Shown here: in pieces, positions 46,413-56,952 of the stretch | How the letters are laid out: every line of letters starts with the position of its first letter | Numbering within the stretch: the stretch's first letter is position 1 | NCBI RefSeq assembly: GCF_963169125.1 | Contig: NC_084794.1 | Coordinates: 111,390,358-111,454,357, forward strand | Direction: 5' to 3' | Origin: Humulus lupulus | Taxonomy: Eukaryota; Streptophyta; Magnoliopsida; Rosales; Cannabaceae | DNA: 64,000 nt | Program-made: the position numbers and the translations under genes | Notes under the pieces: model-generated | Database searches by the model: none | What the model saw: the letters and a program-made list of their open reading frames with translations, nothing else | What the model was told of the DNA's origin: nothing

Positions 46413-48347
46413 TTTAACTAAAATAAAATACAATAATATTATCATTTGAAAAAATATGAAAGTTTTGGAAAGTAAACACGATGCATGAATGCAACAATTA
46501 AAACACATAAATTAAAATTTACTTTTCCACGATAAAACTACCCAACAAATAAAGTGTCACCTTAGGGTCGGTCAAGTTAAATTAAGATAGCTTATAAGAC
46601 AATCTTATCTTTATAATTTAAAACTTAAAATAATTCTTTATTTTCTCTTTCAAAATATAAAGTATCGCTAGTTTGGTCAAGATGCAATTATCCACCGCAA
46701 AAACTTAGTTGCATCTTTGTAAGTGTAATCCATTATTTCAGAATTCATGACTTAACTTAGAGAGTGCCGCCTTAGGGTCAGTCAAGCCTAAAATACATCA
46801 CTCATTCCCATCTTCGTAAGAAGCCAACCTTGGTATTAATATATCTAGAAACCTTCCTTAGGGGGACGGAAACAAAGCCGCCTTGATGCCTTATTCATAT
46901 CTCACGGTGTTGTACTAGTAATAGAGACCATAGGTCACATTGAGATGTTCACCTTCTCCCACTTACTATTTTAGATTAAATGTGTTTTATTAAACTAATC
47001 AATTAATGCCGAATTAATTACTAGTTTATTAATAACCCTATGAATATAATTTAGTACAAAATACATTTATAATTATAAAAGAGTCTGTTTCTATAATTAA
47101 TGTGATGTAGATAATAACCCATTACATTCATATAACTTTACTAAAATGATTTTTACATAAAGTTGGTTATCTCAAAGGCCTATAAAATCTATCGCCTTTA
47201 TTATGATGTGAGTTACCAAGTTTTAACTAATTTAATACTTAGTAGTTTACATGCAATTGATTTCTCCAAAACAATTCATATAAACAAATAGGACAATCCT
47301 AGATAATCATGTTTCTAAAAAATGTGATTAATGAGAAACTATGTGGAGTTTCATGAATGGCATGTAATTGACTAATGCATGATCATGATATCATTTAAAC
47401 ATCAATGAACATTTATTTAAATAAATAAATAATAAATGACCGAGTAATATTGGGTATTTCTAAAATTTACAACCCTTCAAAAATTAGAAATAAAATTGCA
47501 ATCTAAGCCTATGTAGCATTCAAGACTCTCCAAGAATTCTCCTCCTCTCCGTTAGGCTTTCTTGCTAATCTTTAGGAACTTTGTTATGCCCAACCTATTA
47601 ATTAGAGACAAACTTTCTAATTAATTTATTTAATTAAAACTAACTTTTAATTAAATAACCACTTTTGTCATCTTTTTAATTTGGTTGAATTTATATAATT
47701 AAAGAATCAAATCCAAATAATTATTTAAACTTAAGATATTAAAATATCTAAATCAACTAAAAGATATTTTATTTTCTAATAAAATAAAATAAGATAATTA
47801 AACTTTTAAATTCAAATAATTTAAAAAATAATTAAATAAAATATTTTTGCACAAAATTAGGAACTAGGGTTTGGGCACCAAGATTGGTGCCCTAGCCATC
47901 CTAGCGCCGGCGACACCATTTAGCCTTAGGCTCGGGTGCATGGCTGCAGTAGGGGCTCGGCGCTAGGTGCTAGATGCACTACAAGGATGTGCGCGGCAAG
48001 GGCGCGGCTGAGCGTGTGTGCGCGGGAGCAGGGGTTTAGGAGCCTAGGCATGCGCGCGGGGCGTGCGCAGGGAGACTCAGGGCTGGGCTTGGATCCTTCT
48101 AATCTCTTGTGTAAAGAATTTTAAAACACACATTTCATAAATAAAATTTACAAGGAACCTATGCCCTTAATGACTTACACAAGATCTAGAAAAAAAAAAA
48201 AATCCTTAACCCAATAGCAGCATATACATAACGATCCATCATTCAACCACACATTCAAAAGACATATCCATCAATTCAATATACATATCAATATACATAT
48301 AACAAATGCAAGAAACCTACACAATATTTATTATATATATGTATAGA
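46413..48347 (-). other. Leader of copia E4
   Basis: About 1.9 kb between primer site and gag, mostly AT rich with a strongly GC-rich island (about 47870-48090). Blocks such as CCCCCTAAGGAAGG and GGATTACACTTACA occur in the same order as in element A's leader. The ORF 47936-48124 on the plus strand lies in the GC island and shows no domain. Confidence 0.65.
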
Positions 48348-48363
48348 CTGCTCTAGTACCAAT
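48348..48363 (-). other. Primer binding site of copia E4
   Basis: ATTGGTACTAGAGCAG on the minus strand directly after the LTR end, a diverged tRNA-Met site. Confidence 0.8.
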
Positions 48364-50331
48364 TGTTGGTATTAAATGATCAAATCAAGGTACGCAATAG
48401 AATATATAGACCCATTTTAAAAAATATTAACACCAGCCAGGATTATACACATATATAAATATTAAATCACATACAAAATAAATTAGGGATTACTTCTTTT
48501 AGCCTATCAAGTGTCCTTGAATATTTTTGTATAAAAACAACGATCTTCCAATCCAACAATCTGAAAACTCACACCCTGATCTTCGAGACCCATCCTCAAA
48601 CACATGAGATCTAGAGAGGATTGACTGAGAGAAGATTTGGAATAGTTTTCAAGTTTTGAGAAAACTATTGCTTTAGAGAAAGAGTCTATATTTATATTCT
48701 AAAAAATAATAATAAAGCTTATTCTAAAAGTCACGTACTATCAGACTTATATAAAGATATTTATTCTAATTAAATAATCTTTATTTTATTAAAAATATAA
48801 TTCAAATTAAAACTGATTAGATATTTACATTTAATTATTTCTTTAAATCATATCTAAAAAGAATAATTAAATAACTGATTAAACAAAATTATTTAAAATT
48901 CAAACCCTAGGGATAAAAATCCTTGAGCTAAGCGCCACACACTGTGCTGCAGAGTGTGTGTCGCCCAACCTAATCAAGGTTTCTCTTATTTTCTCATTTG
49001 TTTGTTTAATCAATCTTTAAGAATATATAATTTTCCCAACACAAATATTAGTTAATTCAAAATTAAATTTATCTTAAAATATCAATTTTAAATGAAATAA
49101 ATAAAAATCATATTTTAAATAAGATATTTATTATTCTCTCTCTTCATATTAATCCAAACAAGATTAATATTAATTTTAACCTATAGTTTTTCAAAATAAA
49201 AAACTATATAGTTAAATAATTAGTTAATTTATAATTAATCAATTACCCATAATTATCACATAATTATTTCCTTGCCCTAGAAAATTAATTCATTTGCAAT
49301 TTAGTCATTTCTCTTTACAAATCTTTCTTTTGACATCCTTACCCTTGACAGTGTAGGATAGAAGTGATGTGGGGACCATGAACCTATAAAACGAAGCTCC
49401 AATAAACTAGATTATTAATTAAACTCTTAAATCTAATAATATTATTTATTAATTCCATGATTACTCCACTATAACTATGGAATTGCACTCTAAGTATTTA
49501 TAGAATTATATTTACAGAGTTTTCTCTTGTAGTCCATTAATATAATTATCAATATATGTAGTTTTGTCCTCCATTATTGATTTGTTAATTAGAGCTGGTC
49601 AAAATTACCGTTTCACTTCTCTAATTACCTCTTGATCCTTAAGTACCATTAATTCACTAGTGAATAATTAATCTATAATCTAATTATAGATTTGAGTTCA
49701 ATAACTATTCAATTATTGAATTAAGCCTTAAGGGAACCGATATTCGATCCGTTAGGAAAGCATAGATTCCATTATTGTAATTCATGTTCCCAGCCATTCA
49801 TGATATTGAATCTCCAAAACAAAAGTCATTAGCCTCATTTTTCTAAGAGACCTTAACGAGTGAATCAAAAGATCCAATAAACATAAACAAGAGTTCATGA
49901 ATACTCTGGATTTAGACTGATCTACAATTGATCATCTATTATGATAAGAATGAAATCTATACGTTAGATGACAAGTTTATAAAGATAATTGATTCTCATC
50001 AGTCCTCTCATATATAATCTCTATTATATTCAACACATTTACTAAGATGTCTATCCACATCAGTAATCCGGATCTAGATTACTCGCATCTCGTATGCTTA
50101 GTAAACTATACTAGTAATTCATTAAAGGCTGACTATTTTATTCATTGTATATGATCTTAATTCTCTCGTACTAATAAAATATCATATTCTCATAAATGAA
50201 TAGGGAATTTTCTTGATATTATTATATTATTAATTCAAACAATAATTATAACATTCAAATATAATAAAACTGTACTTTTATTTAAAACCAATAAAATGTC
50301 TTTACATGGTTTTAGGGCATCATTCCTAACA
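48364..50331 (-). repeat. 5' LTR of copia E4
   Basis: 1968 bases, minus strand TGTTAGGAATGATGCCC (50331) to ATTTAATACCAACA (48364). The first part aligns by eye with LTR A (shared phrases include ATCTAGATCCGGATTACT and ACTTTTGTTTTGG). A deletion of about 70 bases at a TGTGT microhomology near 48605 distinguishes it from the 3' remnant. Confidence 0.92.
48686..48697 (-). promoter_or_regulatory. TATA box of copia E4 LTR
   Basis: ATATAAATATAG on the minus strand, 1640 bases into the LTR, followed by a leader with CTTTCTCTAAAG; probable U3 promoter. Confidence 0.6.
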
Positions 50332-50547
50332 AACGCGAACACTCGAGCTGGAGTCAACCTGTCCGCTTTCTTTGGTTCCTCTTTCTTCACTCTCGGGTAA
50401 TCTTTCTTCAAATGTCCCACTACCCCGCACAGAAAGCAGACCTTTGCCCGACAGTCTCCCACATGGCGCCTTCTGCACCTAGCGCACTCAGGGTAAGCCC
50501 TCTAGACCTCATTGTCGCCCTGGCAGCCTATCTGTATCCCACCATTA
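50332..50547 (-). pseudogene. gag: E1 gag zinc-knuckle region
   Basis: Minus-strand reading AYPECARCRRRHVGDC, then CFLCGVVGHLKKDYP, a CCHC knuckle whose last Cys is Tyr, then DRLTPARVFA at the E4 junction. A stop precedes it at about 50508. The knuckle would bind genomic RNA. Continues as TQAEA at 26213 on the other side of E4, and ends at the E7 boundary near 50547. Confidence 0.85.
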
Positions 50548-50578
50548 CTACAAAACTGGGGTTTCCCAACACCCAACC

Positions 50579-50605
50579 ACGACAGTCAACTCTGTTGACT
50601 GTCGT
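50579..50605 (+). repeat. Perfect 12-base hairpin near E7 end
   Basis: ACGACAGTCAAC and its reverse complement GTTGACTGTCGT separated by TCT. The arms contain the same CGACAG core as the subterminal repeats next to it. Confidence 0.95.
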
Positions 50606-50626
50606 AATTGCTTAGCGGGACTCTAC

Positions 50627-50930
50627 GCCGACAGTTAAAAACTGTAGGCATAGAGACCAACGTCGATAGCTAATAACTTTCACCGTTGCTTTTGAGTGTC
50701 GCTATTGACCCCAACGCCGACAGTTAATTCGAGGCCAATGCCGACAGTTAAAATGTGTCGCTATTGACCCCAACGCCGACAGTTAATTTGAGATCAATGC
50801 CGACAGTTAAAATGTGTCGCTATTGACCCCAACGCCGACAGTTAATTCAAGATCAATGTCGACAGTTAAAAGGTGTCGCTATTGACCCCAACGCCGACAG
50901 TTAATAAAAGTTCAATTCCGACAGTCATAA
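50627..50930 (+). repeat. Subterminal repeat array of E7
   Basis: About nine to ten copies of GCCGACAGTTAA or close variants, arranged in a roughly 60-base double unit (GTCGCTATTGACCCCAACG plus CAATGCCGACAGTTAAAATGT) repeated about four times. In DNA transposons such arrays bind transposase. Confidence 0.9.
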
Positions 50931-51329
50931 AATGTCACCAAAATTTAAATAAAAAATTATAATTAATGAATAATAAAATTTTAAAAATAAATTAAATTAT
51001 GTAAATATGTATTTATTAAAATGATGTATTTATAAAAAAACTTTTAAAACTAGATATTTTTTTATTTCTAAATTGTTCATATTATTAACTTTTGTATTTA
51101 TAATAATTTTTATATGAAATTTTAAATTAATTATGATATTAAGAGTAACAATACTTTAATTTAATTTTATAAAAAGATATTAATAACTAAATTGTAATAA
51201 TAAAGTCTTAGTTAAAAAAATTTATTTGAAAAATTTGTGAAACTTTTTAATGATATTAAATAGTAGCGACATGTATAATTTATCGCCAAATTTCAAATAA
51301 AAAAATATCTAAATATATAATTTACAACT

Positions 51330-52242
51330 TGTTATCCCCATTTCTTGCATGGACTCGGGATCTTCGTCCAGACCCATTGTCAGGGGCTGTTAAGCATGCA
51401 GGCTCGGCCCAAGGCCTCTTGGTACAGAAATGTCTGAGAGGAGGGGTATGGGCCGGGGGTGCATGTCTGGGCCCATTAGGGGGGCCCAGCATGGTCCTCC
51501 GGGTCGGTCATCTGGGAGACGTGCAGATCGTTTGAACCCCCACGACATACGTGTCCTGGTCCCGGACCCTAGTACGGTCCGGGCCAGCGGTAAATGAAGA
51601 GGGACAAAGGTAAATAGACCCGGATCACATCGTCCCCTGTTGGAGGGGCCAAGCGTCCAGGAACCTGAAGCCGCCCCACTCCGCGTGGGCGTTGTCCCCA
51701 CTTTTCACCTGCTGAAAAGGACACCTCGGGATTGCACGCTGTTGTTTCAGGTCTGCGCTGCCAAGTACTATGACTGGTCTTGTCTCCTGAATCTGCCTCG
51801 TAACTCGAAGTGTCCAGACCAAAAGCACCGTTTTGTCAGGCAAGATATAACTCTTGAGAAAATGTATGGGGCCTTAGCTGATTTGGAATTCATGTATGTT
51901 GTGTCTTTTGTATTGGGCTTCAACTAGAAAGGCCAAGAATACCCGTGTCTCTGATGGGCCCGGGTCATACCCGGCCCAAACCCAGTGTTCTCATAAGCCT
52001 ATAAATACAGGCTATAGAACATTGTAAAAGGGATCTCTCTTCAACTAAGATACAGTAACTCTGTCAACATACAGAGAAAAACTCCATTGTAAAAGGTTTT
52101 TCAAGCTCTAATACTACAGACTCGTGGACTAAGGCTAGTTAACGCCCCAACCACGTAAAAACCCCGTGTTAATCTTCTACTATCATTACAATTACCCTTA
52201 AATAATATTTATTAATATAGTTACCGAAAATCTCGGTTAACA
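51330..52242 (+). repeat. Solo LTR T1 with perfect target duplication
   Basis: 913 bases, TGTTATCCCC to CGGTTAACA, flanked by CAACT on both sides (51325-51329, 52243-52247). GC-rich against AT-rich surroundings. TATA box CTATAAATA at 52000-52008, then a leader-like end with GTTAACGCCCCAACCACG, resembling Tat/Ogre-type LTRs by eye. ORFs on both strands (51390-51927) have no domain and are LTR sequence. Confidence 0.9.
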
Positions 52243-52880
52243 CAACTAAACTAAATTATGTAAATATTTTTGTAAAATTTATGTATTAATTAAAAACTTT
52301 AAAAGCAAGATTTTTTTTCTAAATTTTTAATATTACTCTTTTTATTTTTAATAATTTTTATATCAAAATTTAAATTAATTTTTATATAAAGAATAATATA
52401 CTTAAATTTTATTTGTTTAACATATTTATGATAAAATTAGTTAAAAATGTGTTATTTTATGGATTTGTTAAATATTGTAAAATAATTTTAAAATTTCACT
52501 AATAATATTAATGTTTTTATTTTTTATTTTTTAAAATCTACGTTGAAAATATTTAAAAAATAAGCAATAGTTGAAAGTAAGTTATTTATTGATGGTTAAA
52601 TCTTTTAATAATTCTTTAAAAATAATTATAAGTGGTTAGTTTTTAAATATAAATAAAAAATAAAAACTAATAATATATCATTAATATTTTATTGTATCTA
52701 TTTTTTCTAAATATCATTAAATTTTTTTATTTATATTTTTTTATAATAATAATTATATTTTTTTTTTTTGAACAAACAATCATAAATATATTTAAATTTG
52801 TATCATGATAACTAAATAATACATTATTTTCTTTAGTATATTTATATAATTTTAAAAACTCAACCTAGACTTTTAAAAAT
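52243..52880. other. AT-rich stretch, second copy of 50980-51250 sequence
   Basis: Begins TAAATTATGTAAATAT, like the sequence at about 50990, and the next 230 bases follow it loosely. An internal duplication within E7 is likely. No coding signal. Confidence 0.5.
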
Positions 52881-52899
52881 AAAATAAAAAATAAAAATT

Positions 52900-53330
52900 C
52901 TACCCAACCCACGTTTCTTTCCTTTTCCACTAAACCCTATCTTTCTCTCTCTATCCCCCCTCCCAGCCGCAAGCCACCCTAACATCTCTCTCTTCCTCCC
53001 GTCTCTCTCACTCACTCACCTGCTCAGCTTCCTATTTCCCTTTCGTCGACGGCGAAGGAGACAGTGACTATGCAGTGGGGTGGGGTGGCGAAGTGATCAA
53101 TGTGATGTCACGATGACTCTCGATCGGCTACCTCTTCATCTCTTGGTAACTCTCTCTTTCTCTCTTATTCTCTGTTGTTGCGCAGGTGGCGGGCATGGGT
53201 GTGTGGTGGTGCGATGGGGCTTGCCTGGGTAGTGGTGTCCAACCTGGGTGGTGGTGCGATGGGGCTGTGGTTGTGGTGTTGTCGTGGGTTGTAGCTATTT
53301 CAGGTTCACTTTACACTTTTTCATTTGCTG
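52900..53330 (+). other. Candidate promoter-leader and first exon
   Basis: An AT-rich stretch changes sharply to a CT-rich leader (52920-53030), then GC-rich sequence with GTCGACGGCG and several ATGs, a possible donor TTG-GTAACTCTC (53145) and a possible acceptor TTGCGCAG (about 53182). It looks like the 5' end of a plant gene, either E7's own or a captured one. No reading frame longer than about 40 codons and no domain, so function is unknown. Confidence 0.35.
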
Positions 53331-53643
53331 AAATTTTAAACTATTAATTTGGTTGCTTAGAAATTTTAGGAAAGAGATAATGAATCTTGATATATAACAT
53401 TGTTGTGCGTTCGTTTGATTTTACCATTGGAGGGGAAATTAGTTTTAATATTATGTAAGATTAGAAGCCACGTTTGATGCTTAGGTTATGCTTTGTTTTA
53501 ATATAACATTGTTGTGTGCTCTTTCTTTTTTACGGACCCATTAGAAGCAAAGTTTAATGCTTTGTTGTGTATATGATTTTGTTTAAAGGGATATGCTGTT
53601 ATGTAGATGATTAGAATCTGAAGCTTTATGCTTTGACGAGTAT

Positions 53644-54442
53644 TGTTGACGCCGTTTTTCGTCAATCAGTAAAAGAAGAGCACGTAAACAATTACAAGTA
53701 ATGACCAATTAAAAAATAACAACACAAAACACGATTTTTACGTGGTTCAGCAGTTAAATCTGCCTAGTCCACGAGTCTTTGTTATTAAACTCAAGATTAT
53801 CTCTGAAAATTCTTTTAACAAGAATTCTTCAGAGTTTTCTCTCCAGGTTCATAATTTCGGTCCATTACAATGGTGCATGACCTTCTCTATTTATAGAGAA
53901 GGTTGCAGAATACTATCCCACATATTTTGGGTAGTTACTCTTTTTGTGTAAATAAAATTAATGGCTTTAAATGCCTATAATCAGATATAAAAGGAAACGT
54001 CCCCCGAAGACCAGGGGACGTATAACTAACCAAATAATATCCAACGACTTTAGGGGATTTACAGTAATAAATGAAGATTACGTCTCTTATGGATAACACT
54101 TATAGATATTCTCGGTTTTTATCATATATCTCCAATGCCTTAGCCTCCCTGGTTTCTCGTAAGCTTTCGAGCTAATGACATCTCCCAAGGTCACACGGCT
54201 TTCGAGATCGTATGTGCATCGAGCTCAGAACCCCTGATCCGAAGTCATCCCTGAGGATAGATGCGTCTCCGGAGCTACCTTCCGAGATCGTGAATACTTC
54301 GAGGTCACCATATTCGAGGTCGTCTCAGTCTTGTAGGCTTGATATTTAGTCCTGGAGCATACTCTAAACCTTACGAGTCCATTCGTTTGTGAATCCAACT
54401 TTCGAGATTACATTTAACATAGCTCAAAATATGGGTATAACA
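53644..54442 (-). repeat. Solo LTR T2 with perfect target duplication
   Basis: 799 bases, minus strand TGTTATACCCATATTTTG (54442) to GGCGTCAACA (53644), flanked by AGTAT on both sides (53639-53643, 54443-54447). TATA box CTATAAATAG on the minus strand at 53887-53896. The tail resembles T1 in style (CCACGTAAAAATCG), so probably a related family. Confidence 0.92.
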
Positions 54443-54447
54443 AGTAT

Positions 54448-56952
54448 GTATGAGTATGCAGTCAGTTTCTATTTTTTCGAAACCTTGTTAGAAGTACGAA
54501 TGGTTTAACTTTGAAAGATTAATTCAATTATAATTCATTGAGTCTATTCTTTATTTGATTGAAGGTAGTCTTGAGTTGGATGGAGTTACAACCCCTAAGA
54601 GAGAGAGAGGAGGGAGGAGATGATAATTTATTCTAAGATTGATTGAGGGGTAATATATATTAAAAGGCATATAAGATTTTTTTTAATATAGAAAGGAGAT
54701 GCATGGAATTGTGTTTCATTACAGAAAGAAGCCAAGTGTATTAGTGTAATATCAGGCACACTTTGATATACGATGAACCTAGTCTGTCCTACAAGACTGC
54801 AGCCCCCTCCAGATTATCTTGTGAACTTGTCAATAGATCTTATAATATGATTAACAGATATTTAAGCAATCATTGATACCAAGTTGTTTAATTCATGCAT
54901 TCACTGAGCCCTACAATCTCGGGAGTGTAAACTCTTACAAATTGTTACTAGGTTTCATGCATTTTTTGTTATAACTATATTGATACCACCTGATATAATG
55001 ATTTTACAGCTCTTGGGGTTGCTTTCAGTAGAATTTGTTGAAGGTTTTTGCAATTTTAAATAATAAACTCTATGTGGATATAGCTGATAATCATGACTGA
55101 ACACTGCATTTTCTATTTTGTATGACTATATCTCAATTCAAGAAGCTTAGTTAAATGGTACACTTAAATTTATCCTTACTCGATCATATGGTTGTTTTCC
55201 TTTGATTCTACCACAATAGATTATTCCAATGTTGAAATGGACAAGAAGATGTTCATTCAAAGAAAGTGATGGATGACAATTTTTTGTGCTTGTTAATTTT
55301 TTGTGCTCTTTTTCAAGAAAGTTGCATGAAACTCATTTTTGGCATACAATTTGAATTTTTTTAGTTATGCTGAAATTTGAAAACTTGCCATATCTTTTTA
55401 GATTTTTGAGTTTTTAGTGGTTTGTTTGCTCTAACAAGTGCATTTAAATGATTTTAAGATGCCACAAAATAAAAAATTTCAAGAAAGTTTTCAGGAAACA
55501 CATTTTTGATATACAATCTGATTTTTTTTAGTTTGATCATTCTGAAAGGTGAAAACTTGCCTTGTTTTTTTAGGAGCATTAGAAAAGCTTGCTATTGATT
55601 GGAAGAGGTATATTCTTTTATTATTTTTAATATTATACAAGTGTATGTTAGAGGAGTTTGAATATCTTAAATATTCATCCATAGTGAAGTAGGTTATGAG
55701 ATTATAATTGTGTGCTGCGGTGATAACGGAAGGTTGAGAACTTGCATGTCTTAGTAAAGTAGGTTTTGTGATATATATAATTGCGTATTGGGGGAGATAT
55801 AAGGAAGAAAAATGTTGTTTGAATTGATTGAATTATTCGAATTGATATTGACAGATGGTTAAGTTACAAATATAGGGGAAGTGTTGTCCATTTTAAATTT
55901 AGCAATGATAATTAAAAATGATGGGTCAAGAGATAAAAATTGTTATTTTTTGCTTGAAGACCTTAACTACACTAGCTAAATCATAAAAAAAATAGTATGA
56001 ATGATTTAGATTATGAAAGATTAACATTTCACTTTCATTTATATTCAAATAGAGCTCAAGATAGTCATATACTGAATATGACAAAAAAAAAAAAACTAGC
56101 TTTTGCAAGAGGGTCGGGGAATTGTAGCAAAATAACTTTTGCATAGGGTTCCACCGTAGGGACGAAGATACCACATAGAGGTAGGGACAATTTATGAAAT
56201 AGTCCAAACCTTAGTGAATTTTGATCCAAAACTTGGCCAAATGGGCCAATGCCTAGTCCAAGATCATGAAGATCTAAATACTAAATACTAAATAGACTTG
56301 TAATGATATTGATATTAGATTTTGGAGTTTTTTGTGCTACCATATTTGTTGTATTCAGATTTATATTTCCTTGAGGTTTTAGGTACCCTACTTTTGATAA
56401 TTGTATCATAGGGTACATTTGAGCTACTTTTATCTGTCTTTATTTTCTAGTATATTGTTGGCTATGTTGATCTGTGTCATCCCCAGTGGCTCTTTGATGC
56501 AATTTATTGTGTATGTTTTTTACTAGTTTGTTTTCCTTTTATGATTTTGTCAAGTATCATAAACTGTTTTTGTTTTAGTTCAGTTAATAGACTGTTTTAC
56601 TTTTATGGTCTGGTTTTGTTGGCTATTTCATGCTCTCTCAAGTGTGATTTTGAGCATGTTTGAATATTAGAAGTCGACAAATAGATCTTTCTAGGAAAGA
56701 ACAAGGGATTCGTCTATTTGGGGATTGGGATCCTTAGGGATTGGTTTTGGGAGAGCCGAAGGTCTTTTGAATTACCTTCACCACCGTATTCATACACTTA
56801 ATCTTAGTACAATATTATTTTAGCTCATATTTCCTCTTTATTCTCTACTGGTTTATTTTTCTCTTCTTCTATGGATTCTTATCTCTATTTCTGATCATCG
56901 TGAAATTCTAGTAAGATTATTTCAGAGAAATAACACATAACTGAAGTAATGT
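54448..56952. other. Interior of E7 or unique DNA, no gene recognised
   Basis: Moderately AT-rich sequence with intron-like texture (T-rich tracts followed by AG). A block of about 90 bases near 55317 repeats at about 55483 (CTCATTTTTGGCATACAAT versus CACATTTTTGATATACAAT). No ORF over 93 codons and no domain. Confidence 0.4.

Larger units (their letters stand above)
26214..50331 (-). mobile_element. Ty1/copia element E4 (minus), insertion host of E6, E2/E3 and LTR H
   Basis: 5' LTR 48364-50331, primer site, leader, gag 46412-45877, gap filled by LTR H, integrase 41870-41302 and 34926-34301, RT/RNase H 34300-33254, gap filled by E6, and a 3' LTR remnant 26214-26522. Inserted in E1 gag: removing it restores E1's frame. 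Its own coding sequence resumes across E2 (41301/34927). Related to element A by LTR, leader and pol sequence. Confidence 0.85.
20313..50547 (-). mobile_element. Ty3/gypsy Tekay-like element E1, split by a 24-kb insertion
   Basis: Minus-strand element: 3' LTR 20313-22783, polypurine tract, pol 22800-25600, protease/gag boundary to 26213, then copia E4 (26214-50331), then gag zinc-knuckle region 50332-50547. The reading frame PARVFA at the right of E4 continues as LTQAEA at its left, with the 5-base flanks GCGTT and ACATT (minus strand) as a diverged target duplication. The remaining gag and 5' LTR are beyond the E7 insertion and not in the window. Confidence 0.88.
50548..56952 (+). mobile_element. 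DNA transposon end E7, possibly CACTA-like
   Basis: E1 gag stops abruptly and TACTACAAAACTGGGG begins, one base from the CACTACAAAA start of many plant CACTA elements. It is followed by a perfect hairpin and an array of CCGACAGTTAA subterminal repeats, the usual arrangement of such ends. The other end is not in the window and no transposase is recognised, so class and extent are tentative; it hosts two solo LTRs and is cut at 56953 by E5. Confidence 0.5.

Noticed and set aside
50627..50930. Possible CRISPR-like regular repeats
   Set aside because: Alternating units have no unique spacers; position at a transposon end explains them.
51390..51927. Several ORFs of 68-103 codons on both strands
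   Set aside because: Entirely within solo LTR T1; GC-rich sequence gives open frames by chance.
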